Shown one piece after another: positions 33,360 through 45,400 of a DNA stretch of 64,000 nucleotides (the first letter of the stretch is position 1; each line of letters begins with the position of its first letter). The notes beneath the pieces were generated by a model. It was not told the DNA's origin. It was given only the letters and a program-made list of their open reading frames with translations, and ran no database searches. The position numbers and the translations under genes were made by a program. Source of the DNA: Phlebotomus papatasi (lineage: Eukaryota; Arthropoda; Insecta; Diptera; Psychodidae); assembly GCF_024763615.1 (NCBI RefSeq), contig NC_077223.1, forward strand, positions 42,346,627 to 42,410,626, in the 5' to 3' direction.

Positions 33360-34614
33360 GGGACAGATAATCCTAACCGGCTTATGTAGGTGAGATTCTT
33401 AACGTGAGCTAACTCGGAGTGCATGCAAATTCGATTTGATGCTGAAGTAGGGAGACGCCATTCAGTTATCTTGAATCAAATTCGTGAAATTATACAAATT
33501 TTGTATTTAAACCAAAATATCAAGGATTTGGATGAACTGATAGAAAAGTGATATATGGGTGAAATGTAGACCAGAATGTTCTCTATAATTTTCCCATAGA
33601 ACATGATCTCATCGATTACTCAGAAGCCAAGATAAGCGAGGTTTTTTGTTTCTTAACTCGTTTTTTCATCCAGAGTTCCCCAAGTAGTCATTTGTTGAAC
33701 TTCAACTATATCAAGGAATTGTTGTATTTTGCGGGACTTTCCATTTAAACCCCTATTTTAAGTGTCTTGCTGGAGTAGAGGCAGTCAAATTGGCATCTGA
33801 GTGATTTCAAAGCGTTATTATGGGAAAAATCATTTTTTTCACACTTAAACGGCAAAATCGGAGTGATAGCGTAGTCTGAGCGGAAAATGATGTATGGACG
33901 AAATGTAGAGACAAATGTGCTCTACAATTATGTCGAAGTAATCATCAAAATTGGTTCAGCGACAGTCGAAAAACCAATTTCAATATCACATAACCTCAAT
34001 TATCTCGACTGTCGCTGAACCGATTTTGATGATTACTTCGATATAATTGTAGAGCACATTTGTCTCTACATTTCGTCCATACATCATTTTCCGCTTAGAC
34101 TACGCTATCACTCCGATTTTGCCGTTTAAGTGTGAAAAAATTGATTTTTCCAATAATAACGCTTTGAAATCACTCAGATGCCAATTTGACTGCCTCTACT
34201 CCACCGAGACACTTAAAATAGGGGTTTAAATGGAAAGTCCCGCAAAATACAACAATTCTTTGATTTAGTTGAAGTTCAATAAATGACTACTTGGGGCACT
34301 CTGGATGAAAAAACGAGTTAAGAAACAAAAAACCTCGCTTATCTTGGCTTCTGAGTAGTCGATGAGTTCAAGTTCTACGGCAAAATTATAGAGAACATTC
34401 TGGTATACATTTCACCCATATAACACTTTTCTGTCAGTTCATCCAAATCCTTGACATTTTGGTTCAAATACAAAACTTGTATAATTTCACGAATTTGATT
34501 CAAGAAATCTGAATGGCGTCTCCCTACTTCAGCATCAAATCGAATTCGCATGCACTCCGAGTTAGCTCACGTTAAGAATCTCACCTACATAAGCCGGTTA
34601 GGATTATCTGTCCC
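33360..34614. repeat. 1.26-kb near-perfect palindrome
   Basis: Starts GGGACAGATAATCCTAACCGGC and ends with its reverse complement. Arms of about 610 bp match almost base for base around a 36-bp asymmetric centre near 33972-34003. Each arm equals the first about 640 bp of the element at 38655. Non-coding; a strong hairpin former. Confidence 0.95.
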
Positions 34615-34701
34615 TTTTTATTTTTTCTAAGCACTACTGGGAGGGTTTCGTTGACCAAACCAGTGCCAGTTTGCTGCTTTGATTCACTGATAGTCCCAGT
34701 A

Positions 34702-35132
34702 GGGGAATGTTGGCATGGTTCGCACAGAGTAAACCTTCAAACAACGCAAATTTTCACTATGTTTACAAAGAGCTAGGCGAATGTTGGCGTGGTTCGCACG
34801 CAGTGAGGCTTCAAACGATGCCCATTTTCTCTTTGTAAAGATCTGGTTTATCATTTCTTATCCCAGCTCATGAGGTTTATGATTATCTATTTCATGGTTA
34901 AGAAAGTGACGTATTAACTTCTTGAAAACCAAGAGAAAATGGGCATTGTTTGAAGCTTGACTATGTGCGAACCATGCCTACATTCCCCTAGTTTGTCATT
35001 TCCTAGCCATAAGATGGATAATTATTAAGCTCATGAGACACGATGAGAAATGGTAAGTCAGCTCTTTGCAAACAAAGAGAAAATTTACATCGTTTGAAGG
35101 TTCACTCTGTGCGAACCATACCTACATTCTCC
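34702..35132. mobile_element. MITE within a MITE, GGGGAATGTTGGCATGGTTCGCAC family
   Basis: The outer copy has TIRs of about 40 bp (GGGGAATGTTGGCATGGTTC ... GAACCATACCTACATTCTCC) flanked by TA. A second copy with the same termini lies inside at 34776-34988, also flanked by TA, and separates the outer copy into two halves. Non-coding. Confidence 0.9.
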
Positions 35133-35475
35133 TAGATGAGATTATTAAGAATGCCGTACCTCATCAATTTGCCAAAGTTTAGCTTGACTTATTTTGTCTG
35201 TTGAGATCAGTTTACAATGACTCAATTCTTGTCCCCAAAAATAAACTTTACAATCGTTTTAGTATTTATAATTTTAGTATTCCGTGTTGGAAACACTCAC
35301 ATCAGAGTAGGGGAATTCAATTTTTTCTCTATGTTCCTTATGGATATCACCCATAGCCTTTTTCTGAAAATTTGAGGCATTGGACTAGCTATTAAAATAT
35401 AATATCATAATGGTCCAAAATTATTTATAACACATTGAAAAAAAAAAGAATTGTGCGAAGCTTAAATCTTCCGAA

Positions 35476-36624
35476 GGTAGAGTAGACACTGGTATTACTG
35501 CAAATTTTCAAAATTAAAAATAACCAGTTAAACTCAAAATTTTGAGTTCAACTTTTCAGGGAATATAGTACTCCACAATACTTATAAACAACCAAAAAAT
35601 CAAAATTTTTCGAAATCAAGTTTTTGAAAAAAAAATTTTTTTTTTTGAGTTTTAAATAAAAATGTCTTTTATTGACAAAAATAAGCCTTTAAATCATATT
35701 AAACACATGTACTAATTATGTTTTTTTGTTTTCTTTTAGTTTTTCAAAAAAAAAAATTGGAAATTTTTTTGGATTATTTTTGAAAAAATTAAAAAAAAAA
35801 ATTTTTGAAATTCCGTTTAAAAAAAAATCTACATATTGACACATGTGTCAAATGTATCTTAAAGTTTGATTTTTGTCAATAAAAGACATTTTTATTTAAA
35901 ACTCAAAAAAAATTTTTTTTTCAAAAACTTGATTTCGAAAAATTTTGATTTTTTGGCTGTTTATAAGTATTGTGGAGTACTATATTCCCTGAAAAGTTGA
36001 ACTCAAAATTTTGAGTTTAGCTGGTTATTTTTTATTTTGAAAATATGGTAATTTTTCAAATATTTTTAAAAAAAAGTAAGTGCAAAAGTGGAAGCTCGCC
36101 TTTTTAGGGAATATAGTACTCAATGTTACTGATCAACAGTAAAAAAATCAAAATTTTTTAGAATGGGGTTTTTGAGAAAAATTAATTTTTAAATTTTTTT
36201 AAAATTTTTTTAAAAGACCGTTACAAAAAAACTTAAGCAGATAATGCAAAATCAAGTATATCGTTTTAAAGAGTATAAAATTATCTTTCAAATAAAAAAA
36301 AGAATAAGAAGAAATCTCAACCCGTTCCCGAAATAGAGCATTTTAAAATATTTGCTAAAAATCGCAATTGAGGAATGAAGCGCGAGGCGCCATCTTTGAC
36401 GCCATGTATCTCCGGCCAGGATTTTTTTTCGGACGAAAAAAAAATAGGGGTATATTATTTTATCGTGTACTTTAACATATGTAAAATTCAAAAACATCTA
36501 AGACCATGACCCCTCGATTTGCGATTTTTTCGGTCGTTTTGAGATGGATTGGCCCATATATAGTTTTTTGTCTGTTAAAGTTGATCATTTCCTTAACTGA
36601 TCGATAATACCCCTGTCTACCCTA
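35476..36624. mobile_element. TIR element containing a 540-bp palindrome
   Basis: The termini GGTAGAGTAGACACTGGTATT and AATACCCCTGTCTACC are inverted repeats. Inside, 35517-36037 is a palindrome with arms of about 200 bp (AACTCAAAATTTTGAGTT..., TAGTACTCCACAATACTTATAAA) around a poly-A/T-rich centre. Non-coding; the open frame at 36288-36497 is incidental. Confidence 0.75.
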
Positions 36625-38540
36625 GTGCGTTATCCCCTATGTCTGTAAAAATTCTTAAATCTATTAAGTTTTTCTGTTTTTTTTGAGTCTCAAATACAAC
36701 ATGTATATTAACAATATGTATTGTCTTTTAAATACTGATTGATAAACTTTAAATGCTGAATACCATTGCCCAAAACATGCAAACTTTGCAATCCTCCTCA
36801 ACTACTCGCATAGAGAAATGCAGCCAGAGGGTTTAAGCCCTTACTTTGTGCTATTCGCTACACTACCCCCTTTCACCCTCCATACACCCCCTACATCATC
36901 CAACCAAATATATTCCTCCTCTAGAGAGACACATTTAGTGTTTGAGGGCATCAGTTGAAAAACACGCGCTAAAGGGAAAATATACACACATCACTTAACC
37001 TTATTTATATTTTCTCACCCCAAAGTATGGGGAGTGGGTTCACAATAAATCTTTCATATGCCACAAACACTCGACGCCAGTTTTGTAACTCTCGATGTTT
37101 GAGCATAGGCATTGATGGTGGTTTGTATGGTTTGGCGCTCAAAATGCTTTCTGGGAGAGAAGACAAATGTATGCCCAGTGACTGTATTGGTATCTCTCCC
37201 CCAAAATTCACCCATCCGCATCCTACCCATTGGCAATTGAAAAGTGCCAAAGAAATTTCTCCTATTTCCCATCCTTCCTATTAATTATTCCGCATTTTCT
37301 TCAGCATCCAGACGTGTTTATGTTTACACACCGTTGCGTAATGAAATGCTCCACGGGACAAGAAAGACCCAAAGCCATCCATCAAGTATTGATAAATTCT
37401 CGGTGCAGAGGAACCCAAGTCAACAAAAGTACCATTTCCCAATCGGACTCACAGTGTCTTAAATAATAAATTCGTCTGAAGGATTTATTGCACATCGCAA
37501 GCATCAGATGGATTTATTGCGACAAAACTGAGAGATGGCAAACAGTTTTCCAGCACAATCCTACTAAAGGTTCAAAGCCATGTGATGGACGTGCAAAAAG
37601 TTGTACAATTATAGTGCTAAACACTTGTAGAAGGAACTCTTGCAGTCTTACAATTTCAGGTAATTTCATATGACTATGATAACACTGAACGTGCATCAGA
37701 AAGCTAAAAATATCCTGAGATCTCAAAATTGATGAATTTCATTGACAAACATTTAAAAAAGTTTGAATGGACGAACTTTGAATATTTGATCGCCTTTATC
37801 AACTATTACATCAATAAAGAATTTTGTAGGCTCTATAACTGATACATCATAATGATTTTGGTGCTTGTACTCCACAGAAAGTACAGAAAGCAAGGTGAGT
37901 GATATAAATAATCCCTCGATTTTGTGAGTCATACATTGCCATAACATTGTGAATCACAGGTTTTTGCAAAAGAAATCTAAAGATATTCGTCTATCTGACC
38001 TTTCAGCAATGCTAAAGATCAAACAGAACAACTAGCAATTTTAGGGGATCCCCCACCCCATTAGTGAACCTTTACATAATTTATACAATGTTCATATTTT
38101 ATTCTTCGCCTGTTCATTCCTCCAAGAACATGTTTTTTGAGGGAGACACTATGGTACAATCTATAAAATATATTTCCTAAATCTTCCCATCTCTCCTTCC
38201 TCTCGTACAGTCACTAAAGCCTATTACTCATAGAGAGCAAACCTTTCTCTAACTGAACCAAACTCCATCTAAATTACAGAACAAGGCCTTTAACTAAAGC
38301 AATACAAATTTGTTATTAAGGCGTCTGCACGAAAATGTTCTCCATTGCTCCATTGCTGATTAAATTCAGGAGAATTTAATCAGGTTTCTTTTGCTAAAAT
38401 TCTTGTTAAAAAATATTAATTTTTGACTGAGTAATTGCAAAAGATGAAGTGTTCGAAGATTAATAGTTGACACTCGTGTCAAGAATCCAAATTCGACTTA
38501 TACTGTATTGGTGAAATTGGTCGGGAAGTAGGGACAAGTG
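36625..38540. other. Gene-free stretch
   Basis: Single-copy-looking sequence with a C-rich patch at 36830-36910 and several mutually overlapping open frames at 37005-37470 on both strands, none with a domain. It lies 5' of the ionotropic receptor gene and could hold its promoter or an unseen first exon. Confidence 0.35.
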
Positions 38541-38646
38541 CCTATGCTTTGTACGGTCCCAAGCTTCCAAAAGGTCACAAGCTTCGTCCCAAGCTTCATA
38601 AGTTCCTAAATAAATGGTACCCAGCAAACTAGGCATTTTCCCCTAG
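38541..38646. mobile_element. Degraded MITE, relative of 27516-27734
   Basis: Begins ACAAGTGCCTATGCTTTGTACGGTCCCAAGCTTCC and ends GGCATTTTCCCC, keeping both recognisable ends but with most of the middle lost. Confidence 0.5.
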
Positions 38647-38654
38647 TTTTTAAA

Positions 38655-40480
38655 AGGGACAGATAATCCTAACCGGCTTATGTAGGTGAGATTCTTAACG
38701 TGAGCTAACTCGGAGTGCATGCAAATTCGATTTAGAGCTGAAATTGTGAGTCGCCATTCAGTTATCTTGAATCAAATTCGTGAAATTATACAAATTTTGT
38801 ATTTAAACCAAAATATCAAAGATTTGGATGGAGTGGCGGAAAAGTGATATATGAGTGAAATGTAGACCAGAATGTACTCTATAATTTTCCTATAGAACAT
38901 GATCTCACCGATTACTCAGAAGCCAAGATAAGCGAGGTTTTTTGTTTCTTAACTTGTTTTTTCATCCAGAGTTCCCCAAGTAGTCATTTGTTGAACTTCA
39001 ACTATATCAAAGAATTGTTGTATTTTGCGGGACTTTCCATTTAAACCCCTATTTTAAGTGTCTTGGTGGAGTAGAGGCAGTCAAATTGGCATCTGAGTGA
39101 TTTCAAAGCGTTCTTATGGGAAAAATCAATTTTTTCACACTTAAACGGCAAAATCGGAGTGACAGCGTAGTCTGATCGGAAAATGATGTATGGGCGAAAT
39201 GTAGAGACAAATGCCCACTACAATTATGTCGAAGTAATCATCAAAATCGGTTTAGCGACAGTCGAGATAATTGAGGTTATGTGATATTGAAATTGGTTTT
39301 TCGACTGTGGCGCTCCTGGTGTTGGTCCCACGAAGTTCAAATATTCTAGAAAGTTGTAGCATTTGGTGAGATCTTTCGCTTAAGCGCTCATTCATCAAAA
39401 TCGGTCACATAGAACCGGAGATATGATTTTTTGAATTTTGTGAACTTTGACCCCTCATATCTCCGGTTCTGTTTTAACCACAGCGCACATTTGCACCATT
39501 TTGGAAACGTCCTAGACTGGACTACAACATACTAAAATTTGAATTACTTGCACAATGCCGTTTTTGAGAAAAGTGACTTTGAATTTCGATGAATTTTGAC
39601 GCTATCACAGCGCCACCTGCGGTGACTTTTTGAACTTCCATCTGAAAGTGCTCATCGATACGAAACCAAAAAGGTAAAATTTAGGTCGCTATGTTAGTTA
39701 GAACCGGAGATAGAGGCCGGTCAATGTTCGAACTTTGACCCCTTATAGCACAGGTCAGGGGTTTTAGATCGACTTAAGGTTTTTTTGTTTGATAGGTATA
39801 ATCAACGGCTACAACATAAACATACTAAAATTTCAGCCCGATGCACAATGGAATTTTTGAGTTATTTAACTTATAAGATTTAAAAATTTTCTTTTTAAAA
39901 AAAGCGCCCCTAGCGGTGGTTTTATGAACTTGCGATGTTAGAAGGGGAAGTGGCATTTCACGAGAGCTTTCCAAAAAGCCCTCACTTTTTAAATTCTGAC
40001 AATTAGAACCGGAGTTATGGCTATTTTAAGAAATTTTTTTTGGACCCTTATAGCTCGGGTCAGGGGGGTCGGGGGACCTTAAGTTTGGTATTGATGGAAA
40101 GCTCTAAGGCCCAGCTATAACATACTAAAATTTGAGCCCGATCGATGTCATAGGGGCTGAGCTATTGAGAAAACAAAAAAGGGGGGTCTTCAAAATGGCG
40201 GAAGGAGGGGTGGGGGGGTGGGGGTCAATGCACCAAGTTGCAATTTTCACCCGATATATAACCTTTGCGGAAAACCGCAAGTCGATATCTCTTTTAGTTT
40301 AGGAGTTATTAACCTCCAAAGAGCGGCCGGACAGCCGGCCGGCCGGGAACTTAACTTAGCCCCCCATATATTCGTGATCAGGAAGTGGCGAAACACATTT
40401 TGGCCAAGTTTGAGGTCGATCGGACGACATGAAATTTTGTTAGGATTATAGTAGGTGAGATTGTTAAGAATCTCACCTAA
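38655..40480 (+). mobile_element. Large non-coding element with three degenerate 300-bp modules
   Basis: Left end GGGACAGATAATCCTAACCGGCTTATGTAGGTGAGATTCTTAA; right end is a small palindrome TAGGTGAGATTGTTAAGAATCTCACCTA. From 39300 three modules of about 300 bp follow. Each starts with a GCGCC(A/C)C-(C/T)-GCGGTG-like box, then AGAACCGGAG, then GACCCCTTATA with a GGGTC box, then CATACTAAAATTTGA. No transposase is visible. A second copy lies inverted at 46768-48922, and the left 640 bp forms both arms of the palindrome at 33360. The open frame at 40218-40451 is not a gene. Confidence 0.8.
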
Positions 40481-40659
40481 TATGGGTGCGATGAGGCACT
40501 TTCCCCTACCGATCAACGGTCCGGAATATCATAATTCGGTGGAAAAATCTCAAAACTGTTGCTCAGAAGCTAGGAAGTGGTCGAAAGCCTGGAATGCTGG
40601 AATTCAGGGGTGCATCAATCCATTCATCATTTCATCATTCAATGGGAAACCTTTTAATG

Positions 40660-40970
40660 CGGAGACAGCCAAAATCCCGAAAGCCAAAAATCCGTAAGCC
40701 AATATCCCGTAAGCCAAAATCCCGAATGTTGAAAATCCTGAAAAGATGAAATTAGATGGAGGATAATGAGTAGAATAATTTCCCAAGATACAGAAAACTT
40801 CCCTTTGCCTCCAGTAAGCGCGGGTGCAATCGTGGGAGTAGCTATGACACTTTCAAGAATTTGGGATTTTGGCTTTCGGGTTTTTGGATTTCGTGATTTT
40901 GACTTTCGGGATTTTGGCTTTCGGAATTTTGACTTTCGGGACTTTGGCTTTCGGAATTGTGACCGGAAGC
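40660..40970. repeat. Fold-back of CCCGAAAGCCAAAAT repeats, copy 1
   Basis: A tandem run of AAAATCCCGAAAGCC-like 15-bp units at 40667-40740 is mirrored by GGGATTTTGGCTTTC units at 40855-40965. Between them is a core with CTTTGCCTCCAGTAAGCGCGGGTGCAATCGTGG. Other copies with the same core are at 43374-43640 and 61507-62850. Confidence 0.85.
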
Positions 40971-42440
40971 CCTTTTTATATAGGTACGACCTATATGCGG
41001 TCCGGATACGGAATTCAAACTTAAGTTTAAAATTTGGTTATTTCATTAGAACAATGTCTTATGCAGGTTTGATTGGAAATATGCTCAATGTCTACGAATT
41101 TAACTCTTACGCATACTTTAGGACTTATGTACGAAAGATAAGATAAGATTTTGCCAGCGGTCAGTTCTCTATTTCGGATTACCGATGCATCCAGGCCACA
41201 ATTGGGCCCCTTATGCTTCCCCACTCCTATTCTATCTCATCCCCCGATACGGGTAGCCGCTCCATATCACAACTCTGTGAGCAACCAGAACCGCTATTAT
41301 ATCACAGCAGCCCATCTCGGTGTGTATTTGCGGGATCAGTGATAGTGAATATTTGTATCGACTGAAGTACCACTTTCATGCCGAAACTCGTTCTCTTACC
41401 AGCCTCTATTGGTTAGGTGGTTCAATTTTTTTGCCAATATGCACCATTGGCATTACTATTCATCCATTCAATGGACGAATTCAAAGCCGATATGGTATGA
41501 GAAATTTTTTCTGCTGCGCTTCTCAGCTTTAAACCCGATACCTCATAGTCATAGAGCCACTACTCTATCCACTAACCCATTTCAGGCTCTTGTTTACGAA
41601 AAATTAATCTAAAATTTTCTTGATATTTCCAAATTTATTCTGATTTATGCACTGATTAATTTTTATACGTTTAAGTTTTTAATCTAAAAGACTAATTTAG
41701 AGCATTAACTTTAATTAGAGAAAACTTTTGTATAGAAACTTTGTAAGCCTAATGAAGTAGAGAAAATAACTTGACATACTTACCTTATTCTGTTCTTATG
41801 TTAAAAAAACACATGTTTTTCCCTGCTTTCTAAGCCATAAACTGGCCATATTTTACACTTATAATTAGGATCTTTGAAGAAGTTGGAGATAATTTCAATA
41901 CTAAAATAAAATAGAAAAAGAAAAAAATAAAAGTAAATAGAAAAAGTAAAGTCATTAATAATAAATCAATTACGTGGTCCCCCATATTCAAATTTACCTT
42001 ACTTTCATTTTTATAACATGAGCAGTGTGAAATCTTTAGGTTATTCTGATTCTAATTTTATTCTCAAGATAAGGAAATTTTCTCAAATCCTTTTTATCAT
42101 GGAAATTTTAACACAAAAAATATTTAATACAAATTGCGCCAAACTCAACATTCTCCCAATAACTTTAAATAATGACTAAGTTCACGAAGTTCTTTTAGAA
42201 TCAATAGAAACTTAGGGAAAATTTGAGGAAATTACATTCCTAATTTCCATGTCAACAGAGAGTAAATGATTAACAAATAAAGATGGTCAATTGTACCCAC
42301 ATAAAATATCCATCAAGATTAACCGAGTAAAATTGGAAGAGCTCCTTATTTAAAGTCAGAGTAATTTTTTTTTCTCTCAACATATAAATTACACTAAATG
42401 AGGCAAGAAATTTATTCTTGAGTCAGCTCAGCAAGAATGA
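40971..42440. other. Gene-free stretch upstream of the ionotropic receptor
   Basis: Short overlapping frames at 41027-41612 carry no domain. 41640-42440 is AT-rich. It may include the receptor's promoter or a first exon encoding a signal peptide, but I could not identify one. Confidence 0.35.
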
Positions 42441-42488
42441 ATGTTAAAGGATTCTTTAGTGTATAGAAAAAGTGAACCAGCGTCCAAC

Positions 42489-45400
42489 ATGGAGGAAGAA
42501 ATTGAACAGTTAAACAGTTTTAGTGTGCTAATAAATCAGATTGGTAAGGGGTGAAATGATGTGTAATTTCATATTAAATGGTCTGTAAATTTTAATAGGT
42601 GCAGAACATTTACCCCCTCTGAAAATTTAATTAATTTTACTATTGAATGGTACATTCATACTGGATAGTGTGAAATATGCACCCAGAGAGCTTTATCAAA
42701 CATATCTTATCATTCACTGAACTTGATTTAGTATAGCCATTCCATGGTGTTTCAAGTGAATTTTCCTGTTTGAAATTTACACTGATTTATCAATTTGTTT
42801 GCTTTCTTCCTTCGTCAAAGTCGAGAAATACCTTAGGGAAGTGTATTGCATTGCTATCTTATGGATGATTACACCATCGTCTTACTACAAATTGCCTCAC
42901 ATGCGATATGATAACATGCATATCAGTAACAACTTTAGATTGCACTACAATCAAATTGTTTGGATTAACTTGGAGGAAATGGAAAATACTGAAGAGATGG
43001 ATAGATTAATTAGAATGTCTGTCAACCTTGGATGTCAGGTTAGATAAATTCCAGCACATTCAATGGGCAGTAGAAAAAATTAAGAAAATTCTTGAAGAGT
43101 AGCTTAAAGAGCTATTGTTAAAGAGTATTTAATCCTGAGTCTCATATTCATAACTCAATTTACAATAAAAGATGCATAGAATAGCACATAAATATAACAA
43201 GGGAAACTGGAGTAGTTGTAAACATGGGGTAGTTATAAACACTGATCTTTATGAGTGCACTGCTTGTAAACATGGGGTAGTTATAAACACTGATTTTTAT
43301 GAGTGCACTGCTTGGTCTTATGCTTACCATTATTTCAGTGGACAAAAATCCTTGTAGTATCTATGAGGTCCCAGTTAAAATCCCGAAAGCCAAAATCCCG
43401 AACGCCAAAATCCCGAAAGCCAAAATCCCGAAAGCCAAAATCCCGAATTTTTAAAAGTGTCATATACTTAGCTACTACCACGATTGCACCCGCGCTTGCT
43501 GGAGGCAAAGGAAAATCTTCTGTGTCTTGAGAAATTATGTTATACATTTTCCTCCATATAATTTCATCCCTTTCACGATTTTGAATATTCGGGATTTTGG
43601 CTTTCGGGATTTTGGCCTTTTCGGGATTTTGGCTGCCACCGGTATCTATGAATTCGTATAGGTTTCGTTCTCTGAAATCTAATATCTAAGTACAAAAATC
43701 GCAGTGTTTATAACTACCCCATGTTTACTACTGGCCCCGTTTCCTCAACTGCATTTCTTGACAAATTTATTATTTTTTTTATGTAATGGCCAATTTTGGC
43801 CATTTTTCTAACTTATTCGGTTTATAAAAAATATTTAAATATTTTACAATGTATTGTGAAAAATGTGCCTTCGACCGCTTCAATATTTTACGCAAAAATG
43901 GGACTCGGACTTTAAAGTCTAATAGTCAGGTCAAAAAAGGTCTCATCGCCCATAAGCCAAATGTTTCTACCAATTGCAGGACGAATTCCCTATTTCTACA
44001 CTTAAATATTCTGACATGAATCATATTTTTGATCTTCGAAGCCACTCTGTCAGTTTTTTCCGTTCAACTGTTACAGGCTCTACAGGCCTGGGCATCAAAC
44101 CGTAAGAAATACTGGATGGTCCGGTCTATTATGAATCTCCCTCCCATTGGGAAATTTATTAACGATTCGTCAACATTCCTCTAAATCAATGCTACATTAA
44201 ATTATTTATTTTCCCCTCATCTCCCTTCCAAAACCTTTTTTTTTAATTAAGTTTATATGTAGGTTCAAAAATATCTTACGTTTTCCGATTTCTTTTGGAA
44301 ATTTTACCAGACGAATATTACATCCTTATTCAAAATCTTCATTTATTAATTTTAACAATTTTTCAATTTCAGTTTGGCAGTACACACATGTGTTACTAAT
44401 GATCAGACGGTTGGAGATAATGAATTAGGTCTTTTAGGGGTCATACCGCTAAATAACTCGACTTTCGCATCATTTTTATTTATGTTTCTCCACGCCCTCA
44501 TTCCTGCCCATTCCCCTAAAAATATTTTTTTTGAAACAGTCCAAGAATGACTGCCTTACGTCTTCAGACCTAAGGCCTAGCCATATGACTTAACTCCTCT
44601 AATCCCTTATCAGGCAGGATTTTTGTGGAAATTGTTGCTTAGGTTTGGTTATTAAGAGCAAAAAATCCAATAGTTTGAAAAATCAAGAAAACTCTGTGTT
44701 ATTTAGATTTTTGAGACCTTCAAGAACCGGGCTAAACCTTCAGTCTGAAGCCTTATTTATAGAAATAAATCTTTTAATGAATTTCTCAAATACTTTATAA
44801 TGAAAATTTTGTGTTCAAAGTCCTGTAGAAGCTCTTAGGCCCCTTAAGAATACCCTACTTTACTTTTAGTACCTAAATCTGAATGGACAGCTTATAATGT
44901 GGAGCACTTATCATGCTTCTCAAAATTTCATAAATTTTTAGTTCTCTTTTCCAAATACCCTTTACGCGGAACATGCTGTAGAGAAGATCCTGAAAAAGTT
45001 CTTGAAATGCAAAAACTTCGAGAGATATTGCGTCTGAAATAGGACAAAAAGGAATGTTTATACTTTTTACAATCTTAAGTGTAGGGGGAAGTGGGGCACA
45101 TTTGAAAGTGGGGCACCTTTGAAATTGGGATTTTTCTTCTATGTTTAAGTAGACAGAGCTATATCATAATAGCTTCTCAATCTGTTTGTGCAGCTAAGTT
45201 GTATCACGATAAGGCTCAACTTTATTTAAAAATAGGTGAAAAACACCAATTTCAAAGGTGCCCCACTTCCCCCTAACTAAAAATTTTTTTAAGGAAAACA
45301 AAAATCATGAACAACACTTCAAAGTTCAAAAGATGCTTCTCAAAAGCATTTTTTTAAAAATATCAATAACTCAGAATATTGGTGCTTACACTCAATCTGT

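Noticed and set aside
37005..37470. Cluster of six overlapping open frames on both strands
   Set aside because: All frames are open because the patch has few A/T-only codons; none has a domain or splice support.
40218..40516. Overlapping frames on both strands
   Set aside because: They fall inside the dispersed module-bearing element and are not conserved in its second copy.
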